From: Streptomyces sp. NA02950
GTDB taxonomy: Bacteria; Actinomycetota; Actinomycetes; Streptomycetales; Streptomycetaceae
Direction of reading: 5' to 3'
DNA length: 64,000 nucleotides
Assembly: GCF_013364155.1 (NCBI RefSeq)
Contig: NZ_CP054916.1
Location: 1,302,001 to 1,366,000, forward strand
Shown: piece by piece, positions 54,425 to 64,000 of the stretch
Position numbering within the stretch: position 1 is the stretch's first letter
Layout of the letters: the number at the start of each line of letters is the position of its first letter
Notes under the pieces: model-generated
Databases searched by the model: none
Told to the model about the DNA's origin: nothing
What the model saw: the letters and a program-made list of their open reading frames with translations, nothing else
Program-made: the position numbers and the translations under genes

Positions 54425-55102
54425 GTGGAACACGGACTTCCCGCCCGGCCGTCCTCCGGGAGCGAGGACGAATCCGTGGGCGAGCGGCTGCGCACCCTGC
54501 GCAAGGCCCGCCGTCTCACGCTCAAGGCCGTCGCCGGGTCCGCCGGGATCGGCGAGGGCTGTCTGAACCAGACGGAGCGCGGCCGGGCCAACCCCAGCAT
54601 CGCCACGCTCCAGCAGATCTCCGCCGCGCTCGGGCTCGAGGTGGCCGATCTGTTCGGCGACGACTTCACCAGCGGGCCGAGTGTGCTGCGGGCCGATGAG
54701 GCGCCACCGCTGGCCCTCGGGGTGCTCGGGATGTCGTTGAGGTGGTTGAGGTGGTTGGCCACCGAGCGCCGCACATACTCCGACGGGTCCGGTACAGCGC
54801 GTCGGGGAGGGGCAGGGTGGCCTCGGGCCGGGCGAAGGCGCCGGCTACCCCGGAAAGGGGCAGTGGCAAGGCAATCGAGTACCGACACCTCCCTGCGGCC
54901 CGACGACGAGGACGCCTTCCGCAGGCGCTCCGGTCGGTCCAGAAGCGTTCACGGCTCCCGGTCGTCTTCGGCGGCCAGGTCTGCGAGGGCGCCCTTCGGC
55001 TGTCGCAGTTCGCCGGGGTGCGGACGGCGGCGCCGCGCGGGCTCGGCCTCACGGTGCGCCGTTCCATGCGGTCCATGCCGCGACGGCCGATGGCAGCAAT
55101 GA
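54425..55102 (+). pseudogene. XRE-family regulator truncated after its DNA-binding domain
   Basis: Residues about 18-75 form a clear XRE/Cro-type helix-turn-helix (G-E-R-L-R-T-L-R-K … N-P-S-I-A-T-L-Q-Q-I-S-A-A-L), as in XRE-cupin regulators. The similarity continues to about nucleotide 54722 (P-L-A-L-G-V-L-G). From there the reading frame runs into DNA that is antisense to a DNA-repair gene remnant, giving an Arg/Ser-rich tail of about 125 residues with no domain. The cupin sensor domain expected after the helix-turn-helix is missing. The GTG start at 54425 has no clear ribosome-binding site. A short DNA-binding protein might still be made, but the gene as a whole looks broken. Confidence 0.65.
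54730..54860 (-). pseudogene. Remnant of a DNA alkylation repair (AlkD-like) gene
   Basis: On the minus strand, two frames together read L-P-D-A-L-Y-R and then D-P-S-E-Y-V-R-R-S-V-A-N-H-L-N. This closely resembles the HEAT-like repeat segment of AlkD-type alkylation repair proteins. The join needs one missing base near 54790, and a 9-base tandem duplication (54739-54747 and 54748-54756) doubles the codons for N-H-L. The remainder of the gene is not visible on either side. The call rests on this short motif only. Confidence 0.4.
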
Positions 55103-55340
55103 CAACTTCCCCACCTTTTCCGCCATGGCATACCGCGTGATGATCGCCACAGTGGTGTGCGGACGGTGGGCCCGCGCCCCGTCGGCGTACCCGGGTCCAC
55201 CGGAAGGGGACGTCCTCCGCACCCCCTCTCCCGGCGTCCACCCGTCCGGGCGGGCGTTGACTCCCGGTGCCCGGCCCGACCATGGTGGGCGAATCCCGGG
55301 GTGGCGTCCCCATGAGAATCCCCGAGGGAACGAGGCTGAG
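54861..55340. other. Non-coding or decayed stretch
   Basis: About 480 bases follow the regulator/repair remnant junction. All frames give Arg/Pro/Ser-rich sequence without recognisable motifs, and I see no intact gene. The last part should hold the promoter of the STAS-ANTAR-GAF gene, but no convincing -10/-35 pair stands out. Confidence 0.5.
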
Positions 55341-56540
55341 ATGTACCAGATGAGTGGTCCCGAGAGACCGGTGCGTCCGGACGGCGACCTGGACCGACCG
55401 GACCATCCGCTGTTCTCCGCGGTCCTGCGGGCCGGGCTGGAAGCGCGGACCGGCACGGTGGTCGTGGACCTGTCCCGGGTGCAGACGATCACGGCGGACG
55501 GTATGCGCGGACTGCTCGACTGTGTGCGTTCGCTCCACGAGACCGGCGGCAGACTGTTCCTGGCCGCCGCCCCCGAGGCCGTGGCGCAGCTGCTGCGGCT
55601 GACGCTCGTCGAGACCGGCGTCCAGATCTTCGCCACCGTGGCCGAGGCCCAGCGGGCTGCGCCGAAAGCCGCGGCGGCCGTGGGGGCCGAGACGGCCGAC
55701 GCCCCGAAGACCGAACTGGAGCGGCTGCGCCGGGAGACGGCGGATCTGCGCGGAAAGCTGCGCTCGCATCCGCTGATCGCCCAGGCGCAGGGCATCCTCC
55801 TGGAGCGCTACCGGCTGGACGGCCCGGAGCCGGCGTTCACCCTTCTGAAGGAAAGCTCACAGGCGCACAACGTCAAACTGCGCACCCTGGCCGCTGCGCT
55901 CGTGAACGTGCCGCGGCCCGAACCCGGCAGTGCGCTGTGGTTCCCGGACCGGGTCCGCCGCCCGGCGCCCGCACTGCCACTGCTGCCGGAGCTGGAGACC
56001 GGCGGCACCAACCGGGGCGCCGTGGTGAAGCGGGTGCTGCACCAGGCAATGGAGACGGTGGGCTCCGGGATGGGGGACCTCCAGCTCGTCGACCCGGCAC
56101 GGCGGCTGCGGATGGAACAGCACCACGGCTTCGACCAGGAGTTCGTGGACTTCTTCGCCGTGGTCGGCGAGGGCGAGACGCCCTGCGCCCAGGCGGCCGA
56201 ACGCGCCCGCCACGTCATGTCGGACATCGCCACCGACCGGGTGTTCTCCGACGCGGCCCGCACCCTCATCCTCTCCACGGGCTCCCGCACCGTGCACAGC
56301 TTCCCGATGACCGGCGGTACGGGCCGGGTCGTCGGCGTGTTCTCCCTCCATGTGGCGCAGGCCGGCCGGAGCCTGACCGCGGGCGAGGAGCGGATCCTCA
56401 CCCATCTCGCCGGGCAGAGCGGCGCCTGGCTGGAGTGGCACGAGGGCACCGTCGTCCGTGACGCCCTCGAACATCTGCATCAGCGGGCCACCCGCGACCG
56501 CGGTACGCCGTCCGCCGCCTCCGGCCCCCCGCACGGGTGA
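55341..56540 (+). CDS. STAS-ANTAR-GAF regulatory protein
   Basis: This 399-residue cytoplasmic protein combines three regulatory domains. Residues about 20-105 form an anti-sigma-factor-antagonist STAS fold, with V-V-V-D-L-S-R-V-Q-T-I-T-A-D-G where such proteins carry their phosphorylatable Ser/Thr. Residues about 123-187 form an ANTAR-like RNA-binding helical domain (R-S-H-P-L-I-A-Q-A-Q-G-I-L-L-E-R, then A-F-T-L-L-K-E-S-S). Residues about 225-375 form a GAF sensor domain. ANTAR proteins act by preventing transcription termination at RNA hairpins, while STAS domains act by partner switching with anti-sigma kinases. ATG 55341 with GAGG just before it was chosen over the open frame reaching 55125. 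It may act in a stress or light response near the photolyase gene; that is inference. Confidence 0.85.
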   Translation: MYQMSGPERPVRPDGDLDRPDHPLFSAVLRAGLEARTGTVVVDLSRVQTITADGMRGLLDCVRSLHETGGRLFLAAAPEAVAQLLRLTLVETGVQIFATVAEAQRAAPKAAAAVGAETADAPKTELERLRRETADLRGKLRSHPLIAQAQGILLERYRLDGPEPAFTLLKESSQAHNVKLRTLAAALVNVPRPEPGSALWFPDRVRRPAPALPLLPELETGGTNRGAVVKRVLHQAMETVGSGMGDLQLVDPARRLRMEQHHGFDQEFVDFFAVVGEGETPCAQAAERARHVMSDIATDRVFSDAARTLILSTGSRTVHSFPMTGGTGRVVGVFSLHVAQAGRSLTAGEERILTHLAGQSGAWLEWHEGTVVRDALEHLHQRATRDRGTPSAASGPPHG

Positions 56541-56622
56541 GCATGGCCTTGGTCCCCGGTCCGGCCGGGTATTCCTGGACGCGAACGGGTTCCTCGGGGC
56601 CCCGGCGTTCGGGAGGACGATC

Positions 56623-57195
56623 ATGGCGGTACCGGCCCTGGCCCGCTCCGGCAGCGCCTCGGCGCCGCGGATGCTCCAGATCTATCTCAACGACCACCTG
56701 GCCGGTGCCACGGCCGGTGTCGGGCTCGCCCGCCGGATGTCCCGTGAGCACCGGCACACGGCGTACAGCGGTGAGCTGACGAGGCTCAAGGCGGAGGTCG
56801 CACACGACCGCAAGGCGCTGCTGTGGTGCATGGCCGTGCTCGATGTGCCCATCCGCCGCTACAAGGTCTACGGCGCGTGGGCGGGCGAACGGATCACCCG
56901 GCTCCGGCCCCGCGGCCGGACGCGCCGCCGCTCCGGGCTGAACACGGTGCTGGAGCTGGAGGCGATGCGGCTGGGCGTGGAGGGCAAGGCCCTCCTGTGG
57001 CGCACCCTGCTCGCCACCGCCGTCCACGACTCCCGCCTGGAGACCGGCCGCCTCGCGGAACTGCTGGACGCGGCGGGGCGGCAGCTCACAACCCTGGACT
57101 CGCTCCACGCCCGCGCCGTCTCGGCACTCGTCTCCCCCGGCACCCCGGAACCCCACCCCGAGGCGGCACCCACGGCCGAGCCGCCGTCCAACTGA
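56623..57195 (+). CDS. Helical hypothetical protein (ferritin-like pattern)
   Basis: This 190-residue protein is predicted mostly helical. The pattern L-N-D-H-L-A-G-A-T-A-G-V-G-L-A-R-R, then R-L-K-A-E-V-A-H-D-R, then L-E-L-E-A-M-R-L-G-V-E-G-K is like a four-helix bundle seen in small actinobacterial hypothetical proteins. No metal site can be assigned with confidence. The ATG at 56623 is preceded by a strong GGGAGGA site, which excludes the longer upstream frame. It follows the STAS-ANTAR-GAF gene by 82 bases on the same strand and could be co-transcribed. Confidence 0.75.
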   Translation: MAVPALARSGSASAPRMLQIYLNDHLAGATAGVGLARRMSREHRHTAYSGELTRLKAEVAHDRKALLWCMAVLDVPIRRYKVYGAWAGERITRLRPRGRTRRRSGLNTVLELEAMRLGVEGKALLWRTLLATAVHDSRLETGRLAELLDAAGRQLTTLDSLHARAVSALVSPGTPEPHPEAAPTAEPPSN

Positions 57196-57213
57196 AGACC
57201 GTCAAAGGGCGGT

Positions 57214-57640
57214 TCAAGGCCCGCTGCCAGGGGTGCCCGTGGGCTGGGGCGGCGGTGTGGGCGCGGCCGGTTCGCGGGCTTGCGGGGGGTGTGCGTAGCG
57301 CATCGCGGCCGGACTTCCCGCGCCCTGCCGCCACAGCCTGCTGAGCTCGGCGTTGGCCGTGCGCTCGGCGGCGCGGTCGTCGGGCAGCGGCAGCTGAAGT
57401 GCGGTCAGCAGGTCGAAGCGGTGCAGATCGAAGGCGACGGCCAGCACCTCCCCCGGCGGGCCGCACCACCTCGAATCCGGCCTGGGCGAGCAGGACTTCG
57501 GCCTGGGCGGTGCCGAGGCGGCGGGCCAGCCCCTTGCCGAAGCGGCCGCACCAGACCGAGCGTGCCCGTTCGGCCGCGAGTCCGGCCAGGCTCGGTGAGA
57601 CGAGTTCGATCGGAGAGGCGGTGGGGGTCGCCACGGACAT
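57214..57640 (-). pseudogene. Small hypothetical gene with a single-base frameshift
   Basis: Two overlapping frames form one plausible protein of about 141 residues. The first (from ATG 57640) reads L-A-R-R-L-G-T-A-Q-A-E-V-L-L-A-Q-A-G-F-E-V-V-R-P-A-G. The second continues E-V-L-A-V-A-F-D-L-H-R-F-D-L-L-T-A-L to the stop at 57214. Removing one base from the run of five C (57450-57454; G on the coding strand) joins the two exactly, and the total length then divides by three. This is either a real indel in a homopolymer or a sequencing error. The C-terminus is Pro-rich. No known family is recognised. Confidence 0.55.
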
Positions 57641-57916
57641 GTGCTCTCAGCAGCCGGATCGCTCCCGTCCGCCGGTCCGGTCACCCATCCGGACGATCTT
57701 GCGGACCGCCCGGGGCCGGTTCCGCCCGCCGCGGCCCGCACCGGGGCCGGATCCGGCTCGCGCACGGTGCCTTCGGGGGTGGCGGCCACCTTACAATCAC
57801 CGGGAGAACGAAGCCCTGTTCAGCACGGATGTGAGGCTGCACCATGGCACCCGGCGCCCGGCGGACACGCCGCCCGCCACCGTGGCGGGCCGCGGTGTAA
57901 CGAAAGGCCGCAACCC

Positions 57917-59239
57917 ATGCGAATCCAGCACCCGCGCCACGCCGATCCCTTGGCCGCGCTGAGTCCGGCCGAATCGGCCCGTCTGATGGCGGTCATGCGT
58001 GACACCGCGCTGAGCCGCGGTCGGCTCCCGCTGCCCGCGCGCCCGGTGATCGGGCAGTCCTGGGACCGGATGCTGCGGCTGGGACTCGATCCGGACCGCG
58101 GGGGCGCTCCGCGTCCGTTGAGCCTGGACGAACTGGAGCTGCGGCGGCGGCAGACCCGGCTGACCGATGTGCTGCCCACCCTGCACAGCGGGCTGCTGGA
58201 GGCGGCGGAGGCGGCGGGTCATCTGATGATCATCGCTGATGCCGAGGGGCGGATCCTGTGGATCGACGGCCATCGCGGCATCCGCCGGCACGCCGACGGC
58301 ATCGCGCTGGTCGAGGGGTCTCAGTGGGCCGAGGAAGTCGCCGGAACGACCGGGGTCGGCACCGCGCTCGCCGTCCGCGCCCCGGTCCGGGTGCACTCGG
58401 CGGAGCACTTCGTCCACGCCTTCCACACCTGGAGCTGCGCCGCCGCGCCGGTGCGCGACCCGCGGGACGGGCGGCTGCTGGGCGTCATCGACATCAGCGG
58501 ACCGGCCTCCACCGCCCATCCGACCGTGCTCTCCCTGGTCACCGCGACCGCCCGGTGGGCCGAGGGCGAACTGCGGCTGGCCCACAGCCGGGAGCTGGAC
58601 CGGCTGCGCGCGATCGCAGCGCCGGTCCTCGCCCGGATCCGGGACAAGGCCGTCGCTGTCGATCCGCACGGCTGGGTCGCCGGGGTCACCGGGGTGAACC
58701 CCCAGGACCGCCGGCTGCTGCTGCCCAAGGCGGCGGACGGACCGGTGTGGCTGCCCGCGCTGGGCACCTGCACGGTCGAACCGCTCCCGGGCGGGTATCT
58801 GTTGCGGGTCCTGGAGGGCGAGTACGGCGAGGACGGGGCCCCCGCCGCGGCCGGCCGACTGCTGCTGGACGTGCGCCATCCGCACCACTGGTCGCTGACC
58901 TTCTCGGGCCCCGCGGGCGCCTGGACCCATCAGCTGGGCGCCCGCCACGCCGAAGTGCTGCTGGTGCTGGCCGCCCACCCCGAGGGGCGTACGGCGGCGC
59001 AGCTCGCCCTGGACCTGTTCGGCGATCCGACGCGCACGGTGACCGTACGGGCCGCGATGTCCCGGCTGCGCCAGCGGCTGGGGGCGGTGCTGGCGCACCG
59101 CCCGTACCGCATCGCCGACGGGATCCGGCTGGAGGTGACCCGGCCGGACCGGCCCCGGGACCTGCTGCCGCTGAGCGCGGCCCCGGCGGTGGTCCGGCTG
59201 CGGGAGGCGCCGGGGGCGACACCGGCCGGGCGGGAGTGA
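57917..59239 (+). CDS. GAF-domain transcriptional regulator
   Basis: This 440-residue protein has an N-terminal helical region (R-P-V-I-G-Q-S-W-D-R-M, typical of AcoR-like activators). A GAF sensor domain follows at about residues 75-220 (G-I-G-type loop with T-T-G-V-G-T-A, then W-S-C-A-A-A-P-V-R-D-P and G-V-I-D-I-S-G). A C-terminal winged-helix-like region lies at about 340-405 (A-E-V-L-L-V-L-A-A-H-P-E-G, then A-A-M-S-R-L-R-Q-R-L). It lacks the AAA+ domain of sigma-54 activators, as is usual for the Streptomyces versions. ATG 57917 has GAAAGG upstream. It converges on aspA with 45 bases between stops. The ligand is unknown. Confidence 0.85.
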   Translation: MRIQHPRHADPLAALSPAESARLMAVMRDTALSRGRLPLPARPVIGQSWDRMLRLGLDPDRGGAPRPLSLDELELRRRQTRLTDVLPTLHSGLLEAAEAAGHLMIIADAEGRILWIDGHRGIRRHADGIALVEGSQWAEEVAGTTGVGTALAVRAPVRVHSAEHFVHAFHTWSCAAAPVRDPRDGRLLGVIDISGPASTAHPTVLSLVTATARWAEGELRLAHSRELDRLRAIAAPVLARIRDKAVAVDPHGWVAGVTGVNPQDRRLLLPKAADGPVWLPALGTCTVEPLPGGYLLRVLEGEYGEDGAPAAAGRLLLDVRHPHHWSLTFSGPAGAWTHQLGARHAEVLLVLAAHPEGRTAAQLALDLFGDPTRTVTVRAAMSRLRQRLGAVLAHRPYRIADGIRLEVTRPDRPRDLLPLSAAPAVVRLREAPGATPAGRE

Positions 59240-59284
59240 CACCGGACCGGAGGCCACCGTGGCCCTCCCCCGCCCGGCACCGTC

Positions 59285-60688
<1,404 letters not shown>

Positions 60689-60739
60689 GGCTGTACGTGC
60701 TTCCTTGTGTCGCGGAGGAGCGGGTGGCGGAGGGGCGGG

Positions 60740-61774
60740 TCAGACGGCGGGCGGGGCGAGGGTGTCGACGGCGGCAAGCCGGCCGACGGTGGCACCGCCG
60801 CCGATCACCGGGGCGGTGGCGAACTCGGCGAGCAGCTCGGGGCCGACGCCGCAGCGGGCGAGGAGTGCGGCGGTGACCGGCATCCGGGCCCGGTCGGCGC
60901 CGTCGGAGATCTTCACGGCGACGGCGTGCCCGTCGGGCAACGCGGCCATCTGGACGCCCTCGAAGCCGTCCTTGGCGATCAGTCCGGGAACGGCGCGCAT
61001 CAGCCGGGCGACATCGCGTCCGGTGCCGGAGAGCATCTCGGGGTGGGCGCGCAGGGCGGCCGCGACCCGGCCCTCGGGGGTGTCCGGGGCGGCGGTGGCG
61101 ATCCGCGCGGCGGCCCGTGCCAGTCCGTGCAGGGATATGGAGAACAGCGGTGCGCCGCAGCCGTCGACCGTGACCCGGGCGACCCGCTGTCCGGTCAGGT
61201 CCTCCACGGTCTCGGCGATCAGCTGCTGGAGGGGGTGGGCCGGATCGAGGTATCCCTCCAGCGGCCAGTCGTTGAGGCGGGCGGTCAGCAGCATCGCCGC
61301 GTGCTTGCCGGAGCAGTTCTGGGCGAGCCGGGTGGGCCCGTGTCCGGCGCGCAGCCATGCCTCGCGCTCGGCCGCGCCGTAGGGCAGATCGGGGACGTTG
61401 CGCAGCGCGTCCTCGGTCAGTCCGGCCCGCTCCAGGATCTGCCGCGCCCCCTTCTGGTGGCCCTCCTGCCCGGAGTGGCTGGCGGCGGTGAGCGCGAGCA
61501 GTTCGCCGTCCAGCGGCAGTCCGGCCCGCGTCAGGGCGACGGCCTGGACGGGCTTGAGCGCGGAGCGCGGATAGAACGCCACCTCGATGTCGCCGGTCGC
61601 GCACACCGCGCCGCCGTCGGGCCCCAGGACCACCGCCGAGCCGTGGTGCACGCCCTCGATGACCCCGCCGCGTACGACGTGCGCCAGCGGCACATGGCGG
61701 GGCGCACGGACGGCGGGGGGCTCGGCGGGGGTACGGCGGGCGGCGTCGGTCGGCAGCCCGAGTGAGGTGGTCAT
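60740..61774 (-). CDS. L-asparaginase, rhizobial type (asparaginase II family)
   Basis: This 344-residue protein matches the thermolabile rhizobial-type asparaginases rather than the bacterial type I/II or plant-type enzymes. It keeps S71-A-L-K74, a Ser-x-x-Lys pair, and S99-H-S-G-Q-E-G-H. It also has C154-S-G-K157 and a later D-G-C-G, which in this family form the active site and a zinc site. It hydrolyses L-asparagine to aspartate and ammonia in the cytoplasm. ATG 61774 was chosen; the open frame upstream overlaps the permease gene and is rejected. It sits between permease and aspartase genes, giving a complete route from uptake to fumarate. Confidence 0.9.
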   Translation of the reverse strand: MTTSLGLPTDAARRTPAEPPAVRAPRHVPLAHVVRGGVIEGVHHGSAVVLGPDGGAVCATGDIEVAFYPRSALKPVQAVALTRAGLPLDGELLALTAASHSGQEGHQKGARQILERAGLTEDALRNVPDLPYGAAEREAWLRAGHGPTRLAQNCSGKHAAMLLTARLNDWPLEGYLDPAHPLQQLIAETVEDLTGQRVARVTVDGCGAPLFSISLHGLARAAARIATAAPDTPEGRVAAALRAHPEMLSGTGRDVARLMRAVPGLIAKDGFEGVQMAALPDGHAVAVKISDGADRARMPVTAALLARCGVGPELLAEFATAPVIGGGATVGRLAAVDTLAPPAV

Positions 61775-61866
61775 CACGGTGCTTTCGTGGTCGGAGGGGT
61801 GGGTGACGGGAGGCTCCCCGGCCGGGTGATCCCGGCCGGGGAGTCGCGGATCCTGAGGGGGACGGT

Positions 61867-63309
61867 TCATCGGGGGTTGCGCATCCGGGCGCGTACCGCG
61901 AACCAGCCGATGACCAGGGCCGCCACGATCGCCGGTAGCGACATGACGGTGATCCGGCTGGGTCCGCCGTCCGCCCACATCAGGACCAGGACGGTGGCGA
62001 GGAAGCCCAGGGTGACGATCTCGGTGTACGGGGAGCCGGGCAGCCGGTAGCCGGGCCGGGTCAGCTGACCGGTCTGGGTGCGCCGCCAGAAGAGCAGATG
62101 GCAGAGCATGATCATGCCCCAGGTCGAGAGGATGCCGAGCGCGGCGAAGTTGAGCACGATCTCGAACGCGTCGCTGGGCACCACGTAGTTGAGGCCGACG
62201 CCCAGTACGCAGAAGAAGGAGGTGAGGAGGATGCCGCCGTAGGGGACATGGGTACGGCTCATCGCACCGGTGAACGTGGGCGCGGAGCCGGACATGGCCA
62301 TCGAGCGCAGGATCCGGCCGGTGGAGTAGAGACCGGAGTTGAGGCTGGACATGGCGGCGGTGAGCACCACGAGGTTCATCACTCCGCCGGCCGCCGGTAC
62401 GCCCAGCTTGGACAGGACGGTGACGAACGGGCTCTCGTCGGCGGAGTAGGAGCCGGAGGGCATCAGCAGGGAGAGCAGCACCACGGAGCCGACGTAGAAC
62501 AGGGCGACCCGCCACATGATGGAGTTGATCGCCTTGGGCATGACCTTCTCCGGGTTCTCGGTCTCGCCCGCGGCGACGCCCACGAGTTCGACGGAGGCGT
62601 AGGCGAAGACCACGCCCTGGATGACCAGCAGCATCGGGAGCGCACCGTGCGGGAACACCCCGCCGTGCTCGGTGATCAGGCTGGGTCCTGTGCTGTGACC
62701 GGCCACCTGCTCGCGGGTGACCAGCAGGAAGATCCCGATCGCCATGAAGACGACCAGTGCGCCGACCTTGATGATGGCGAACCAGAACTCCAGCTCACCG
62801 AAGATCTTCACGGAGATGAGGTTGACCGAGAGCACCACGGCGAGCGCGATGAGGGCGATCACCCACTGGGGTATGTCGGTGAACATGCCCCAGTAGTGGG
62901 TGTAGGTGGCGACGGCCGTGATGTCGGCGATCCCCGTGGTGGCCCAGTTGAGGAAGTACATCCACCCGGCGACGAAGGCGCCCTTCTCCCCGAGGAATTC
63001 CCGGGCGTAGGAGACGAAGGCACCGGAGGACGGCCGGTGCAGCACCAGCTCCCCCAGGGCCCGCACCACCAGGAAGGCGAAGATGCCGCAGACCGCGTAG
63101 GCCACGGCGAGCGACGGTCCGGCGTCCTTGAGCCGACCGCCGGCGCCGAGGAAGAGCCCGGTGCCGATGGCGCCGCCGATGGCGATCATGTTGACGTGCC
63201 GGGCCTTGAGGGACTTGCTGTAACCGATGTCTCCAGCGTCGATGTGCCGCGGGGGCGGCTCGGTGGGGGTCTGGTGGCGTACTTCCTGCCGGAGGGACTG
63301 CTCGCTCAC
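61867..63309 (-). CDS. ansP: Amino acid permease, probable L-asparagine permease
   Basis: This 480-residue protein of the APC superfamily (AAT family) has about twelve membrane segments. The first helix carries the substrate-contact signature [12 protein letters not shown] (about 43-54), and W-M-Y-F-L-N-W and [10 protein letters not shown] are also family-typical. Asparagine is proposed as substrate because the next two genes encode asparaginase and aspartase and because the sequence is of the AnsP type; import of other amino acids is not excluded. It is the first of the three catabolic genes, 96 bases after the end of the GntR regulator gene. Confidence 0.88.
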   Translation of the reverse strand: MSEQSLRQEVRHQTPTEPPPRHIDAGDIGYSKSLKARHVNMIAIGGAIGTGLFLGAGGRLKDAGPSLAVAYAVCGIFAFLVVRALGELVLHRPSSGAFVSYAREFLGEKGAFVAGWMYFLNWATTGIADITAVATYTHYWGMFTDIPQWVIALIALAVVLSVNLISVKIFGELEFWFAIIKVGALVVFMAIGIFLLVTREQVAGHSTGPSLITEHGGVFPHGALPMLLVIQGVVFAYASVELVGVAAGETENPEKVMPKAINSIMWRVALFYVGSVVLLSLLMPSGSYSADESPFVTVLSKLGVPAAGGVMNLVVLTAAMSSLNSGLYSTGRILRSMAMSGSAPTFTGAMSRTHVPYGGILLTSFFCVLGVGLNYVVPSDAFEIVLNFAALGILSTWGMIMLCHLLFWRRTQTGQLTRPGYRLPGSPYTEIVTLGFLATVLVLMWADGGPSRITVMSLPAIVAALVIGWFAVRARMRNPR

Positions 63310-63329
63310 GCCTGCTGTCCGCCTTCCGT

Positions 63330-63373
63330 TTGGTGCGCTTGGTGCGTTCGGTACGTGGTGCCTTCGGTACGTG
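63330..63373. promoter_or_regulatory. Direct repeats upstream of the asparagine permease gene
   Basis: TTGGTGCG occurs at 63330-63337 and 63339-63346, and TTCGGTACGTG at 63347-63357 and 63363-63373. They fill the short gap between the GntR gene and the permease. They could be binding sites for that regulator, or simple slippage repeats. Confidence 0.4.
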
Positions 63374-63405
63374 ACGGGGCTCGGGGACCGGGGGCTTGGG
63401 GGGGC

Positions 63406-64000
63406 TTACGGTGCGTCCGGGGCCGTGGGGCCGTCCGCCGCGGCGGGCCGCACGATGGAGGTCAGGGTGGTCTCGACCCGTTCGAGGTGGTGGGCCATGG
63501 CCTCCACCGCGTCGTGTTCGGAGCCGTCGGTGAGCGCCTCGACGATCGCCCGGTGTTCCCGGTTCGACTGCTCGCGGCGGCCGCCGAGTTCGTTCAGGAA
63601 CGCCGACTGCCGGGCCAGGGCGTCGCGGATCTCCTCGATGACCCTGCGGAAGACCGGGTTGCGGGCCGCCTGGGCCACGGCGAGGTGGAAGAGGGTGTCC
63701 ATGGCCACCCAGGCGGTGGTGTCGGTCTCCCGCTCCATCCGCTCCAGCAGATGGGAGAGGTGGTCGAGGTCCTCGGCGGAGCGGCGCAGCGCCGCGTATC
63801 CGGCCACCGGGATCTCGATGTGGCGGCGTACCTCCATCAGGTCGCTGGCGGCGTAGTCACCGAAGGTGGGGTCCTCCACCGGGCCGCTGGAGATGACGAA
63901 GGTGCCCTTGCCGGTGCGCGAGGCGGTGAGGCCCATGGTCTGGAGGGCCCGCAGGGCCTCGCGGAGCACCGGACGGCTCACTTCCAGGCGCCGGCACAGC
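63406..64000 (-). CDS. GntR-family (FadR/FCD type) regulator, partial
   Basis: The visible 198 residues are the C-terminal part of a FadR-subfamily regulator; the 5' end lies beyond the window. The end of the winged helix-turn-helix (S-R-P-V-L-R-E-A-L-R-A-L-Q … G-K-G-T-F-V) is followed by an all-helical FCD ligand domain. That domain has the metal- or ligand-binding pattern D…H-L-A-V-A-Q…H-R-A-I…H-H. These proteins bind operators as dimers and release on binding a small carboxylate. It precedes ansP, the asparaginase gene and aspA in the same direction and probably controls them; the effector could be asparagine, aspartate or fumarate. Confidence 0.88.
   Translation of the reverse strand, partial: LCRRLEVSRPVLREALRALQTMGLTASRTGKGTFVISSGPVEDPTFGDYAASDLMEVRRHIEIPVAGYAALRRSAEDLDHLSHLLERMERETDTTAWVAMDTLFHLAVAQAARNPVFRRVIEEIRDALARQSAFLNELGGRREQSNREHRAIVEALTDGSEHDAVEAMAHHLERVETTLTSIVRPAAADGPTAPDAP

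Noticed and set aside
54388..54888. A 166-codon minus-strand gene opposite the XRE regulator.
   Set aside because: Only a short stretch (about 54730-54800) resembles a known family; the rest is antisense to the clear helix-turn-helix coding region.
59252..59264. A GGCCAC/GTGGCC palindrome between the convergent GAF regulator and aspA genes.
   Set aside because: The loop would be only one base and the stem six base pairs, too weak to call a terminator.

Overview
The window is high-GC actinobacterial DNA, almost certainly from a Streptomyces. The evidence is strong G/C at third codon positions, long antisense open frames opposite real genes, GTG starts and typical Streptomyces families: a STAS-ANTAR-GAF regulator, a secreted copper amine oxidase, an MbtH protein and giant NRPS genes. 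No tRNA, rRNA, CRISPR array, transposase or integrase was seen.

Layout. Positions 1-7.8 kb hold ordinary chromosomal genes: a VTT membrane protein, a frameshifted MFS transporter, uppP, a HAD hydrolase, a flavin reductase-like protein, a coupled AraC regulator/VOC pair, a small membrane protein and a small zinc-ribbon/helix-hairpin-helix protein. Positions 8.2-52.1 kb form one co-directional block that I read as a nonribosomal peptide locus: a copper amine oxidase split over two genes, a stand-alone PBP-type thioesterase/cyclase, a 6,253-residue NRPS, a 6,659-residue NRPS, an MFS exporter and an MbtH protein, closed by a strong hairpin at 52137-52167. Positions 52.2-59.2 kb hold a hypothetical gene, a photolyase-related flavoprotein, a decayed junction (XRE regulator head joined to an antisense DNA-alkylation-repair remnant), a STAS-ANTAR-GAF regulator, two small unknown genes (one frameshifted) and a GAF regulator. 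Positions 59.3-64 kb hold a leftward asparagine-use cluster: a FadR-type GntR regulator (cut by the window edge), asparagine permease, asparaginase and aspartase.

How the peptide locus should work. The NRPSs read as ten modules: A-T | C-A-T-E | C-A-T-E | C-A-T-E | C-A-T || C-A-T-E | C-A-T | C-A-T-E | C-A-T | C-A-T-E. The C-domain types match the epimerisation pattern at every junction. There is no starter C domain and no thioesterase, and the line ends in an E domain. This is the arrangement served by trans-acting PBP-type cyclases such as SurE, which join a D-configured C-terminus to an L-configured N-terminus. The predicted product is a head-to-tail cyclic decapeptide with configuration L-D-D-D-L-D-L-D-L-D. 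Its A-domain codes fall into repeated groups: 1=5=10 (hydrophobic, unassigned), 2~4 (unassigned), 3=9 (valine-like), 6=8 (acidic pocket, probably a basic residue) and 7 (threonine). The exported split amine oxidase directly upstream might oxidise basic side chains of the secreted peptide; that is a hypothesis.
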